Positions 35,289-47,800 of a DNA stretch of 64,000 bases are shown here, one piece after another. Each line of letters begins with the position of its first letter. Position 1 is the first letter of the stretch. The position numbers and the translations under genes are program-made. The stretch is taken from contig JACQAZ010000039.1 in NCBI GenBank assembly GCA_016194705.1, forward strand, positions 1-64,000, given 5' to 3'. The notes beneath the pieces are model-generated. The model searched no databases, was not told where the DNA came from, and saw only the letters and a list, made by a program, of their open reading frames with translations. This DNA is from Elusimicrobiota bacterium. Its GTDB lineage: Bacteria > Elusimicrobiota > Elusimicrobia > UBA1565 > UBA9628.

Positions 35289-36032
35289 ATGAACACCAAC
35301 GGGTGGGGTGTCTCCATTTTGCGCGCGCGCGCGCTATTGATCTTAATAGCGTCCTGCGCCGCGCTTCCCGTTTTCGCGGACTCGATCTCGGATTCGATCG
35401 ACGCCCTGCGCTCCCGCGACCCCCAGGCCCGCGCGGCGGCCCGCGAGACGCTCGTCAAGGCCGGGCCCGAGGCCGTGCCGGAGCTGCTCAGAGCCATGGA
35501 CATGCGCCGCCGCCCAGCCGTCATCGCCGTTTTGGTCCGCATCGGAAAGCCGGGCGTGGCCAAGCTGATGGACCTGCTCAAGGACCCCGCGCTGCGCGTC
35601 CAGGCCGGGGAGGCCTTGTTCCAGGTCATCACCCCCGATTCGCGTTCCCAGGTCCCGGCCTTGGTCAAGTGCCTCAAGGACGCCGAGCTCAAGCATTACT
35701 GCGGCCAAGCCTTGGTCAAGGCCATCGACGCCCGATCTTCGGGGCAGGTCCCGGAGCTCATCTTGGCGCTGAAAAACCGGGACAAGGACATCCGGGCGTA
35801 TGCCGCCGCGGCGCTGGGGCAGATCGGGACCAAGGCCGCGGCAGCGGTGCCGGTCTTGGCCGAGGCCCTCAAGGACCGCGAGGCGGCCGTCCGCGCGGTC
35901 GCCGCGGCCGCTTTGGGCAAGATCGGCCGCAAGGCCAAGGACGCCGTGCCGTCCCTGGAAGCCGCCGAGCAGGACGCGGACGGCGAAGTGCGGCGCAGCG
36001 CCGCGGAGGCTCTGAATAAGATCGGCACCTAG
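35289..36032 (+). CDS. Exported HEAT-repeat protein
   Basis: A 247-residue protein. A signal peptide (ending LPVFA) precedes about six HEAT or PBS-lyase-type helix pairs of about 30 residues: DPQARAAARETLVKAG, then DKDIRAYAAAALGQIG, DREAAVRAVAAAALGKIG and DGEVRRSAAEALNKIG. Such repeats are protein-binding scaffolds. The 143-bp gap before it has a short GGCCCC/GGGGCC hairpin without T residues, so read-through from the riboswitch gene is possible. It is followed one base later by the next gene. Confidence 0.8.
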   Translation: MNTNGWGVSILRARALLILIASCAALPVFADSISDSIDALRSRDPQARAAARETLVKAGPEAVPELLRAMDMRRRPAVIAVLVRIGKPGVAKLMDLLKDPALRVQAGEALFQVITPDSRSQVPALVKCLKDAELKHYCGQALVKAIDARSSGQVPELILALKNRDKDIRAYAAAALGQIGTKAAAAVPVLAEALKDREAAVRAVAAAALGKIGRKAKDAVPSLEAAEQDADGEVRRSAAEALNKIGT

Positions 36033-36033
36033 C

Positions 36034-38838
36034 ATGACCCGGGATCATAGACAGTCGGCGACGGCGCTCAAGCTCGCGGCCTTCGGGGCCGGGCTGGCCG
36101 GCCTTGTCTTCGAGCTGGCCTGGCTGCGCCTGCTGGCGCTCTCCGTGGGCAACACGGCCGAGGCGGCCTGCGCCTTGCTCTCGGTGTACATGGCGGGCTT
36201 GGCTCTTGGCAGCTGGGTCCTGGGGCGGCGCGCCGACCGCGTCGCCTCGGGTCCGGGGCTCTTCGCGGGCCTTCAGGCGGCCGTGGCCCTCTGCGGGGCC
36301 GCGATGCCGGTCCTCATCTCCGGGCTGCCGCCCGTCGCGGCGGCGCTCTGTCTGCTCGTTCCAACCTTCTTGATGGGAGGCGCGCTGCCTTTGCTCGCGC
36401 GGCAGGCTTTGATCCAGGGCGGGCTCGTCGCGGAGGAAGTCGGCTCGCTGTGCTTCTGGAACACTTTGGGAGGCGCGGCTGGCGCGGTGCTCGCGGGCTT
36501 CGTCCTTCTGCCGGCGCTTGGGCTGCGCGGCACGGTCGGGGTCGCGGTCCTCGTCAGCCTCGCGGTGGGCGCGTTGGCTTGGAAGCTCAGCGATCCGGCG
36601 GCGGCCGCTCCTCCGGAAAAAGAGGCGCTCGCCGCGGCGCAGAGCAGCCCGGTTTTGTGGGCCGTGTTCGCCTTGAGCGGCTTGTGCGCTCTGGCCTACG
36701 AGACTCTCTGGACCCGCCTGTTGTCCTTGGTGCTGGGCTCGTCGCTCTACGCCTTCACGATCATGCTGGCCGCCTTCCTGGCCGGCCTCGCGTTGGGCGG
36801 CAGGCTCGCCGGTCCGCTGGCGCGGCGCGGCTGGTCGCGCTGGGGCGTGCTGGGCCTGCTGCAGAGCGGGATCGCGGTCTGCTCTTTGGCCGGCTTGCTC
36901 GTCCTGCCTTGGCTGCCTTTTGTCTACCTCAAAATCTACGCGGCGCTGGGCCCGGAATCCGCGTGGTTCCTGCCCGCCCAGTTCGGGCTCGCGTTTACGG
37001 CCTTGCTTCCCGCGGCACTGCTGATGGGCCTTAATTTCCCTTGGTGCGCGGACCTGGCGGGGCCCAGCGCGCGTCCGGGTTCACGCCTGGGCGCCATGTA
37101 CGCGCTCAACACGGCGGGCGCGGCCGCCGCTCCGTGGCTGGCATCGCTGCTGCTGATCCCGAGGTTCGGTCTTGCGGGCAGCGTCGCGGCGCTGGCCTTG
37201 GTCAACCTCGTGCTCGGCTTGCTGGCCCTCTCGCGCGAGCCAAAACCGGCCTACCGTGTCGCTTTGCCTTGGGTCGCCGTGGGCGTGCTGGTCTTCTGGT
37301 GGGCGAGCCCGCTGCCCAGCCGGAGCGTCCTGGAGAGCGGCGTGATGCCGCGCGCCGCCGACTTCCTGGCCCGCGGAAATGATATCAAGGCGTGGAGGAC
37401 TTTGCTCGACTCCCGCCGCGAGGTCTTCTCGGAGGACGGCCGCACGGCCTCGGTGTCGGTCTGGAAGCACGACAACGGGACGCTCACCATCACCTTGGAC
37501 GGCAAGCCCGACGCTTCGACGTCGAGACTGACCGACATGCCGACCCAGGTCCTCTCCGGTCACCTGCCTCCCTTGCTGCGCGAGGCGCGCGCGGGAGCAG
37601 GTTCGGCTAAAGGCGGCTCGGCCTTGGTCATCGGCCTGGGCAGCGGGATCACGGTGGGGGCCTTGGCGCGCCACCCCTTGGAGCGCATCGAGGTCGTCGA
37701 GATCGAGCCGGCCGTCGTGCGCGCCAGCCGCGCTTTCGCGGACTTCAACCATGCGGCGCTCTCGGACCCGCGCGTGAGCTTGGTCCTCGATGACGCGCGC
37801 CGTTACTTGCGCCGCGCTTCAAGGAGCTACGACATCGTCATCTCTGAACCCTCGAACCCGTGGCTTCCTGGCTCGGCAGCGTTGTTCACGCGGGAATTCT
37901 ACGAAAGCGTCAGGGTCCGGCTGGCCTCGGACGGGATTTTCTGCCAATGGCTGCACTTCTACGGGATGCCGACGGACGCGGTCCGCGCGGAACTGCGCAC
38001 ATTCCGCTCGGTCTTTCCGCACGCCTCGCTGTGGTGGCCCACGGGCGGCGACGTGCTCCTCGTCGCGACCCCTGACGAGCTTAAGTTGGATTACAAGGCC
38101 TTGAGCCGGGCCCTGGCCGGAGCGGGAGTCCAGGCGGACCTCGCCGCCATCGGCTTCGGCGGGCCGGAGGGTTTCCTGACCTCGTTCGCGGCGGGCGAAA
38201 AGGTCCTGGCCGCTCTGGCGCAGGAGGGCGCGGGACTCAACACGGACGACCGGCCCATCCTCGAGTTCGCCGCCGCGCGCTCGGTGCACGACGCGGGAGC
38301 CTTCGCGCGCAACGCGGAGCTCTTGAACGCGCGCCGCGAAAGCGTCTCTCCTTATCTAGAGGGCTTCGACCGGCCGCGGGAGCTGGCGCGGGCCTACGGC
38401 GCGCGCGGGCTGCTGGCCTTGGGCGCGGCCGAGCTCGAGAAAGACGGCGCGAGCTTGAAGGACTTGACGTCGCGCCGAGAGACCGGCGAGATGTACCTCA
38501 AGGCCCAGGATTTCTCCGCGGCCGTGCGCGTCTTCGCCGAGCTCGCGCGCTCGCGGCCGCGCGATCCCAAGGCCCAGCTCGACCTGGCGCGGGCCTGTCT
38601 TGCGGCCGGAGAGAAGGACAAGGGCCTGGCCGCGATGGAGCGCTTCGCGGGCCTGATCTTGCGGCGCGAGCTGGTCCCGCTTTACGCGAAGGGGCTCGCC
38701 GACGAGGCAAAACCCGCTCCCGCGTACTTGGCCTTGGGCCAGGGCTACGCGCGCCTGCAGGAAGGGCGCCTGGCGGCCAAGCTGATGACCTTGGCGCTGC
38801 AGAACGATCCGAAGATTTTTGACGCGATGATCAGATAG
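36034..38838 (+). CDS. Membrane / spermidine-synthase-like / TPR fusion
   Basis: A 934-residue protein in three parts. Residues 1-435 form about 12-14 membrane helices, as in fused MFS/spermidine-synthase proteins. Residues 460-750 are a spermidine-synthase-like Rossmann domain: VIGLGSGITVGALA near 530, then EVVEIEPAVV, LVLDDARRYLR, and ISEPSNPWLPG. Residues 790-934 have TPR-like helix pairs. The aminopropyl chemistry is not assured; in this family the domain often has another role. It ends 2 bp before the giant gene, so they share a transcript. Confidence 0.8.
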   Translation: MTRDHRQSATALKLAAFGAGLAGLVFELAWLRLLALSVGNTAEAACALLSVYMAGLALGSWVLGRRADRVASGPGLFAGLQAAVALCGAAMPVLISGLPPVAAALCLLVPTFLMGGALPLLARQALIQGGLVAEEVGSLCFWNTLGGAAGAVLAGFVLLPALGLRGTVGVAVLVSLAVGALAWKLSDPAAAAPPEKEALAAAQSSPVLWAVFALSGLCALAYETLWTRLLSLVLGSSLYAFTIMLAAFLAGLALGGRLAGPLARRGWSRWGVLGLLQSGIAVCSLAGLLVLPWLPFVYLKIYAALGPESAWFLPAQFGLAFTALLPAALLMGLNFPWCADLAGPSARPGSRLGAMYALNTAGAAAAPWLASLLLIPRFGLAGSVAALALVNLVLGLLALSREPKPAYRVALPWVAVGVLVFWWASPLPSRSVLESGVMPRAADFLARGNDIKAWRTLLDSRREVFSEDGRTASVSVWKHDNGTLTITLDGKPDASTSRLTDMPTQVLSGHLPPLLREARAGAGSAKGGSALVIGLGSGITVGALARHPLERIEVVEIEPAVVRASRAFADFNHAALSDPRVSLVLDDARRYLRRASRSYDIVISEPSNPWLPGSAALFTREFYESVRVRLASDGIFCQWLHFYGMPTDAVRAELRTFRSVFPHASLWWPTGGDVLLVATPDELKLDYKALSRALAGAGVQADLAAIGFGGPEGFLTSFAAGEKVLAALAQEGAGLNTDDRPILEFAAARSVHDAGAFARNAELLNARRESVSPYLEGFDRPRELARAYGARGLLALGAAELEKDGASLKDLTSRRETGEMYLKAQDFSAAVRVFAELARSRPRDPKAQLDLARACLAAGEKDKGLAAMERFAGLILRRELVPLYAKGLADEAKPAPAYLALGQGYARLQEGRLAAKLMTLALQNDPKIFDAMIR

Positions 38839-38840
38839 GG

Positions 38841-41800
38841 ATGAAAGAACGACACGCGAAGTCGAGGCGGTCATGGATGAGGCGGGGCGCGGCCCTGTTG
38901 GCCGGGCTTTATCTCGCCTTGTGCCCGCGGCCGCTGAACTCCTCGCAGATCACAATGACCACAGGGCCGGGCGTCGGCACGGAGTTCTCGGGCCAGCACA
39001 ACGCGATCTTCGTGCCGGGCTGGGGCTACTGGGTCTTCTACCACTCGACGGTCAACGGCGACCGCGGCGTCTGGCGCTTCTCGGCCGACGGCGTCACCTG
39101 GACGGCCGAGACCGAGGTGTTTCCGTTCTTGACCTTGGCGCCCGACGCGGCCAGCCCCAACACCAGCGTCTGGTACCGCTCGGACACCAACGAGATCTAC
39201 GCCGCGGCCAACGACGGCGCCAACGACATAGCCGGCACCGGCACCGTTCCTGGCGGCACCAACATCAACACCAACGACTCCTCGGGCAACAAGGTGTTCA
39301 TCCGCCGCGGCACCCTGCAGTCCAACGGCAGCATCAGTTGGGACGCGACCGTCGGCATCCGCCGCCAGAAGATGGTCGCCGACACGGCCGCCAGCGCCTG
39401 CCAGGACGACGTCAACAACGTCAACTCCCGATGGGATCCCCTGTCCCAGCACAGCGCCTCGGTCGTGGTCTCGAGCGACTCCAGCAAGACGGTGGTCTCC
39501 GTTTTTGCCGAGGCGAGCGGCTACACGAGCAAGAACCCCGCCTTGAGCTTCACGGGCGCCATCGGCATCAACAACCTCAAGGCCGACCTCAGCGATTACA
39601 ACGTCGCCGGCACCCCGAACATCTATGTTTACTGCTACCAAGAAACGGCGAACACCACCAACGACGACCCCACGGCCTTCGAGCCGAGCGCTCCGGTGCT
39701 GGTCCCTGTCCTCCAGGGCTCCGCGCTCATCAACTCGGAGGTCCTGCTTGGCCTGCGCCTGCCCAACAATAACGTCGCGCCGGGCACCCAGATCACCGGC
39801 AACACGATGACCGCCCCCCCTTACGCCGCGAACGTCAACTCGGGCGCCGTGGCGGTGCGGCTCTCGTCGGGCTCCGCCAAGGCGGTGGCGGACTACATGC
39901 TCGAGCTCTCGAGCGGCGCCTCGGTGGTCGGCGACAACTCCTACGGGATGGCGGCGATCAACCTGCCGGGCTCGGCCACGGCCTTCTTCGTCGTGACCGA
40001 CGCCACCGGCACGCTGCACTACAACCGCCGCGTCTCCAACGGCGCGGGCACCGGCGGCCAGTTCTTCTGGACCAACTTCGTCGGCGGCCCGATCATCGAC
40101 GGCAAGGGGGGCGTCAACAACCTCGTCAGCAACGCAGGCGACCCCCTCGGGCACCCCTCCATCAGCATCGTCAACCGCTCCGACGGAAGCGCCGACGACC
40201 TCTACGTCGCCTACGCCAGCTCCGAGGGCATCCATTACGCCGTCTTTAACGCGACCATGACCACCTCCGCGGGCCAAGTCCGTCACACCTACTATTGGCG
40301 CAGGGGCGCCGTCACGGGAGCCTTGAACTCGACCGGCGCCACGGGCAGCGCGGACAACCCCAAGCTCGGCGGCTGGACCAAGGCGCCCAACCCCCTGCCG
40401 ATCATCTGGCAGGACCAGAGCGTCGTCTATTTCGACAAGATCATCACATCGACCTGTCCGATCCCGACGATCACCTCGTTCAGCTCCTCGCCGGCCAACG
40501 GCTTCCTGACCGGCCCGAGCTACGACATCTCTTTGGTCGGCACCAACTTCAACTTCTGCATCGGGCAGTCGACCTCCGCGCTGTTCTGGCTCTTCAAGAG
40601 CACGGGCGCCGCCGGCGCCGGCGTCGACACGACCCAGAACGACATCACGGTGACGACCGTCACGATCGTCGACAGCACCCACTTGCGCGCGACCATCAGC
40701 CTGACCAACCACGTGCAGGCCGGCACGCCCTATCCCCTGCGCGTGAGCTTCCCCGACGGCCAGGAATTCCCGGACTTCTACGACCGCACGGGCTGCCCGC
40801 ACGCCGGCGTGGCCCTGGGAAGCGGCTACAACTCCACCTGCGCCAACGTGACCGACATCCCGATGACCTTGACGCTCAACGCGCCGACCATCTCGAGCAT
40901 GACCGGCGTGGCCACCAAGCCCTCGGGCGGCATGATCACGCAGAGCAACGGCACGACGGGCCTGGTCAGCACGATCACGATTGTGGGCACCGGCTACGAG
41001 AACTGGACCGGCCAGCTTTGGGGCGGCGCGGCCCAAGGGCTGATCCCGAGCACCAACACGGTGAGGATCCAGTTCCTTAATACCCTGACCGGCCTGCTCG
41101 AATCGGGGATCACGGTCTCCTCGTTGGCCTATGTCGGCGGCAAGGGCACGGAACTCAACGCCTACCTCAACATCTCGACCTCGGTCGCGGTCAACGAGGG
41201 CTTCTCCAACGCGGTCGGGCCCTACCGCATCCTGATCACCAACCCCTCCTCGGGCACGGCCGACACCTCCGCGCTGGCCACGCCGGGCACCTTCTATGTG
41301 ACCGTGCCCACGGCCACGATCACCTCGGGCTTCTCCTCGGGCTTCTGGAACAACGCCAACAACTTCGTGACGATCACGGGCTCGGCCGCGTACAACGACC
41401 AAGGCCAACTGGGCGTACCGAGCGCTTCCAACAACCCGATCAACAAGGTCCAGGTCCAGATCAAGTTCCTCGGCACCGGAGCGCACAGCGGCTGGATTTG
41501 GAACGGAACGCAGATCTCGCTGCCGGACGGCAACGCGGAGAACAACTGGGTCAACGCGACCCTCTCGCCCAACGGCACGGCCTACTGGTACCTGCCGCCG
41601 AGCTTCAACACGACACAGGCTCCGGACGACGGCCCCTACGCGATCTTCGTCCGGGCCTTGAGCAAGGACGGCGGGGTCGGAAACCCCAACGGCTACGGCT
41701 CGCCCGCCCAGTTCATCAGCACCCAGGCGGTGACCTTGGACCGCAAGCCGCCGCTCTACAGCCCGGTGCTGCCCGTGTCGGGCTCGACCAGCGCCGTCGC

Positions 41801-44800
41801 CGACGTCTCGGGCAACCTCTCGGACCAAGGCACGGGGGTCTCGACGATCACCTTCCTGATCCAGGACATCGGCCTGCCGCAGGTGTCAACGGCCAACTGG
41901 ATGGCCTTCGGCTCGCAAGGGAACCTAAACGCGACCAACAACCTCCAGCTCTGGATCGGCACGGGAGCCCCGGCCATGCCGCTGGGCACGGGCGCCGCCC
42001 AACTCATCGACCTCTCGAGCGGCCTCTTCAGCCCGCAATGGCAAAGCGGCCATCAGTACCGCATCTCGGTCTTCTCCGAGAGCCCGGGCTTCAACTGCCT
42101 GGACACTTCGACGGGAACCTACACGACGAGCAACACGAACTGCGTGCAGGTCACCGGGTCCTCGGGCGGGAGCGGGCAAGGCAGCTCGGTGATCGTCATC
42201 TTCGACACCAATACGCCGGTGCTCACCCTCGACCGCGCGAACCTGGCGAACAGCTCGGGTACGGCGACTTTCCTGACCGCCTTCTCCTCCATAACGGGTA
42301 CGTATCTGGACAACGTCAACGACCCGCGCGAGTCCGAGACCATCTGGTTGCGCCTGGTGCACCTGCAATTCGGCCAGGTCGCGGAGACCCCGGTCTCATG
42401 CCTGGACCAAAGCCTGGGGCTCTTCACGGCCTGCACGAGCGTCACCCAGGACAACGAGTGGGTCACGGTCAGCCCCACGATCAACAGCACGAAGACGGCC
42501 AACGGCTGGAGCTTCGCGCTCTCGGGCGCGGCGCTGGGCCAGCTCGTGCAAGGCGACGTCTACCGCGTCGACGCCTGCGCGACCGATGGCGCCGGCAACT
42601 CGACCGGGACCGCGACGAGCCAATCCACCGACTGCAAGACGAGCCCGCTGTTCAAGAAGTACTTCAGGCTCGACAACCAAGCTCCCTCGTTCGTGTCGGT
42701 GACGATCACGACCGGCACACCGGCCGATTCCGACCTCGGCAACGGCGACCTCGAGTTCGGCGCCGGCGGCGCCTCGGTGGGCCTCTACACGGTCCCCGAC
42801 CCGACCACCAATCCGGCGCCCTACGTCTCCAAGGTCCCGCTCAACTCGATCCGCCTCAAGCTCTCCGACGGGACGGGCTCGGGCGTCTCGACGATGACGG
42901 TCATCTGGTCCTTGAGCTATACGGACAAGAACAACGATCTCTTCCAGTGGACGCCTCCCAATACCTGGGCGCAGAGCGCGACGCGCATTTGGAACGTCGC
43001 CGGCAGCACGATGGTCCTGGCGAGCAACCAGCCGGCCTTCTATGTCGCCATCTCCTCGGCGATCAATTGGGAGAACCCGTCCGAGTTCTACCACTTTCAG
43101 GCCACGGCGACCGACGTCGCGGGCAGCCCTTCCTATTATACGTGGGACTTCGTCTACGACACGGCGCCGCCCAACATCCCGATCAACGCGGTCGACATCT
43201 CGTCGGGCATCTCCTTCAGCAAGCCCATCAACCTGCCCCAATTGCTGAGCGGCAAGGTGCAGGACAACGTCTTCGGCGCCAACAACTACAACACGGGCGC
43301 CTCCAAGGTCGGCCTGGGCGTCATGCGCATCGACAAGACCAGCACCCAATGGTTCACGCCGGGCGGCGGCGGCTCGTGGGTCGCGACCCGCGGCGATCCC
43401 AACATCCCGATCAGCGCGCCCGACAACGCGGCCAACGCGGGCGCGGTGCCCTGGAGCTACGTGCTGGGCGCCAACACCGACCACTTCTGGAACAATGACT
43501 CGACCTCGACCTATTACCTCTACCTCTATTCCCAGGACAACACGGCGGCCCCCTTCAGCAACCTGACCTCGTCCTTGACCCTCTTCGGCGTTTTCCAGTG
43601 GGACGTCGACGCCCCGACCTCGGCCTTCACCTCGCCGGTCGGGACCATCCCGCCGGCCTTGTCCTCGACGACGAACGCGACGATCTTCTACTCGACGATC
43701 ACCTTGTTCAACCTCGCTAAGGTCTACGGCACGGCCTTGGACCTGCCCAGCTCCGGCCCCGGCATGGGCGCGAATGTGAGCTGCACGATGCCGGCCTTCG
43801 ACTTGAACGCGCCTCCCGACGGCTGGCCCGGCTCCTGGCCCGGAGGGGCGGCCAACATCTGCAAGGAGCAGGTCTCCATCACGGACACCAACACGGGCGG
43901 CATCTGGGACGGCTCGACCTTCAACCAGAACATCACGCCGGGCTCGAACGCCGCCTACCGCGACATGTCGGCCGGCGGCGTGGCGGGAAACAACTACAAC
44001 TACGACATGACCTCGGACGGCAACCCCCAGGCCGCGCTGAGCGATACGCATGTCTACTCGGTCAGCATACGCGGCAAGGACGCCGGCGCCGACGGGACGG
44101 GGACCTGGGATCCGAACGTCGAGGTTCCCCCGAGCCTGGCCTGCGGCTCGATCCCGCTTGGCAACCTCAACGTCCGCTGCTTCAAGATCGACAAGCAGAT
44201 CCCGACGAGCTACGCGGTCACGCCGATCAACAACTCGGACAACGCGACCCCGATCGCCGCGATCTCGGGCACGGCGGTCGACACGGGCTCGGGCCTCAAG
44301 TACACCTACGTCAAGATCTGCAACGACGACACGGGCAATCCGGGCCACATCAAGCCCAACGAGTGCTTGCCCGGCGTCTCGGGCACCGACGGCTTCACGA
44401 GCTCGAACACCTTCATCTTCAGCTGGGCTTCGCCGACTTCTCCGCAGACCTGGAGCCTCAACACGACCGCAGTCACGGCCTGGGTCGCCAACAACACCTA
44501 CGACGTGATCGTCTGGTCGACGGATACCGTCAACAACATAGAGGGCGCGCTCGACGCGGCGACGGCGGGCTCGGCGCCCTCGAACCACATCAAGTTCCGA
44601 GTGATCAGCATCACGGGCTCGGGCAAGGTCCTGCAGCCCCAGCCCGGCGACTCCGTCGGGACCAACCCGTACTACATGCCCACGACCCTGACGACGATCT
44701 CGGGCACCGCGACGGGCAACCCCAACGCCCAGATCCTCATCAAGGCCACCGACACCATCCCGGCCAAGTACTTCGACGGCGCCAACTGGACCAACACGCT

Positions 44801-47800
44801 GACCTGGTTCCCCGCGGCCGGCCTGCCGGTGACCGGCGGGGCCTGGAGCTACGGCATGGCCTCGGGCAAGTGGCTGCTCAACTTCAACTACCAGATCCAG
44901 CTGCGCACCTGCGACGCGACGTGCCTGGTCTTCAGCTCGATCTTCGACACGACGCCCAACTTCGTGATCGACTCCTCGGCGCCGGCAATCACCTTGCTCG
45001 AGCCCACGGCCGCGGCCTACAGCGCGGGGACCTTGCAGGTGACCTCGGCGACCGTCGTCGATGCCACGGCGCAGAACCCGCCCGTCTTCAACGACAGTCT
45101 CAATCCAGGGGCGGTCTACTTCCAGGTCAGGCGCTTGAAGGACTCCCCGAACAAGGTCTGGGACATACTGCAGTCGACCTTCGTCGCGCTCGGCGCCGAT
45201 TGTCTGACGACCACCGACAACACCTGCCTGCCCGGCTCGATCGCGGGCGGCGGCGGGCTGTTCAACTGGACGACCACTTACCTGACCAACTACCAGCTCT
45301 TCGAGGACGGCTACCGCTACCGCGTCGACATGATGGCCAAGGACAAGGCGGGGAACACGATCAGCCAGCCCTCCGCGGCGCCCTTCCGCTGGGACGTCTC
45401 GTTCCCTACGGCGCAGGTCAACGTCCCCGTCACGAGCTCCTACATCAACAGCTTGAGCTCGATCACGGGCACGGCGCTCGACCCCAACCCGAACCTCGCC
45501 GACCCCAACAAGGCGCCGACCGGCATCGCCAACGTCGAGGTCTCGATCCAAAGGCAGTCGGACGGCAAGTTCTTCGACGGCACCTCTTTCGGCTGGTCGG
45601 GCAGCACGAAGTGGCTGCCCGCGACCGACCTCTACGAGCAATCCATCGGCAACTCGACCTGGACCTATTACAACACCAACCTCAACGCCGCGATCTTGAG
45701 CGGAAAATACGTGCTTGCGGCGCGCGCGACCGACCGCGCGGGCAACGTCCAGGGCAACGAGACCGGCGGCTATCTGTTCCCGGCGATCAGCTCGTTCACC
45801 TTCACCGCGGACTTCGGCCCGCCGACGATCAGCGTCACCTTGCCTCTCAACAGCCAGCCTTACGCCTCGGTCTCGGTGCCGCCCGTGCAGGGCGCGGCCG
45901 CCGACCCGCCCGACCAGGGCATCTCGGCGGGCGTCTTGAGCGCCAACAACCAGGGCCTCGACACCGTGATGTGGTACGTGGTCGGCGTGAGCAGCGAGTA
46001 TTGGACTGGCGCGGCCTTCACGACGACCGTGACGACCGTGACCTTCAGCGGCGGCGCGGCCTGGAGCCTCTCGATGCCCACGCCGGCGCAGTTCGCCGCC
46101 CAAGGCGACCGGACCTACTTCGCCTTGGCGCAGTCGCATGACGCCTCGACGAGGCCCGACGGCAACATCTCGGTCACCTCGGGCAACGTCAGCGGCTTCT
46201 ACGGGACCGCCCTGAACGTCCCTCTTTCCTTCTTGGTGGACGCCACTGCCGGCGTCTCGACCGTCACCTGGCCCATGCAGGGCCAGGTCAGCAACGCGGT
46301 CAGCTCGTTCACCGGCACGGCCAACGCCTACATCTCGGGCGTGAGTCCCAACGGCAACGTCTCGATCTGCCTGACCACCAACACTTTGACCGGCCCGTTC
46401 TGGACCGGCTCGTCCTACACCTTCACGAGCGTCGGCAGCCCGCCGTGCTATTGGTCGACCTCGACGATCAACAGCGGCGGCGGGTTCGGCTCGAGCACGA
46501 CGACCTGGACCTACTCCGATCTCGCGGGCGCCTTCACGACCGGCAACACCTACTACTTCTACTCGCGCGTGACCGACAACGTCGGCCACGTCGAGGCCGG
46601 CCCGCCGATCTTCGCGATGCAGTGGAACATCAACGTGCCCGCCGTGGTCTCGACCTCGCCGCTCAACGGCAACACCCTCAACCTCGCCGCCTTCGCTTCG
46701 ATCGCGGGCACGGCCTCGGACCAGGCCGCCGGGAACTCCTTGACCAACGTCCAGATCCTCGTGCAGTCGAAGCAGATCAACGGCGGCGGCGTCAACGCGG
46801 CGTACTGGAACGGAGGCTTGAGCGGCGTCGTCGCCAACGACTGGACCAGCAGCGACACGACCAAGTACAACCAGTGGCTGCCCGCCTCGGGCCTGGCGAC
46901 TTGGAGCCGCGCCGCGATGAGCCTGGGCGCGCTCGACTCGACGCAGTTCGTCATTTGGGTGCGCGCCAGCGACGGGCTGGGCAACCGTTCGCCGACGCCT
47001 TCCAACGCCCAGCTCGACGCCGACCAGAACTTCGACGGCAGCCCGGCTTTGACCTTCACCTTCGACAACACGGCTCCGACATCAAAGGCGAACTTCCCGC
47101 CCGTCAACAACAACAACCCGACCTTAGCGCTGATATCGGGCACCTCGAGCGACGATCCCTTCGGCGGCACGCGCTCTCCCTCGGGCGTCAACAACATGAA
47201 GTTCAAGCTCTCGCAGTCGGACGGCTGCTACTGGCAGCCGCTCGGAGGCTTCGTGGCGCCCTGCACCGACTCGGGCTTCCTGTCCGTCGGCGGCGCGGTC
47301 AATCCGTGGAGCAAGGCCATCGGCGTGGGGGCGAGCTTCTTGGACGGCTTCCAATACACGATCACGCCGCAGGCGACCGACAACGCGACCAACGTCGAAT
47401 CCGCGCCCGCGCTCTACACCTTCGTCATGGACCTGACCACTCCCACGGCCTCGGTCTACTTCCCGGCCAACGGCGGCTTCATGGGGGCCGCGACGAGCGT
47501 CTCCTCGGGCCCGGCCGACGACCTGGTCTTGGACCTGCACGCGGGCGCGGGCGACTACTGCAACGGCGGCTGCCCGGCGGGCCGCAACAACCAAAGCGGC
47601 ATCGCGGCTTCCTCCGTGACGATCGCCCTCTACGACACGACTTTGGGCAAGTACTGGAACAACGCGGCCGGCGCCTTCAACCTCGGCACCGCTTTGCCCC
47701 TGCCGGGCCCGGCCTGGTCGACGGCGACCTTCGTCGGAACGGCGTCGGGCACCTGGACTTGGACTTTGCCGACCAACATCATGGCCGCCTCGAGCCCGAA

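Noticed and set aside
38873..39772. Alternative + frame at the start of the giant gene
   Set aside because: It lacks secretion or domain features; the frame at 38841 starts with a signal peptide and stays open for 25 kb.
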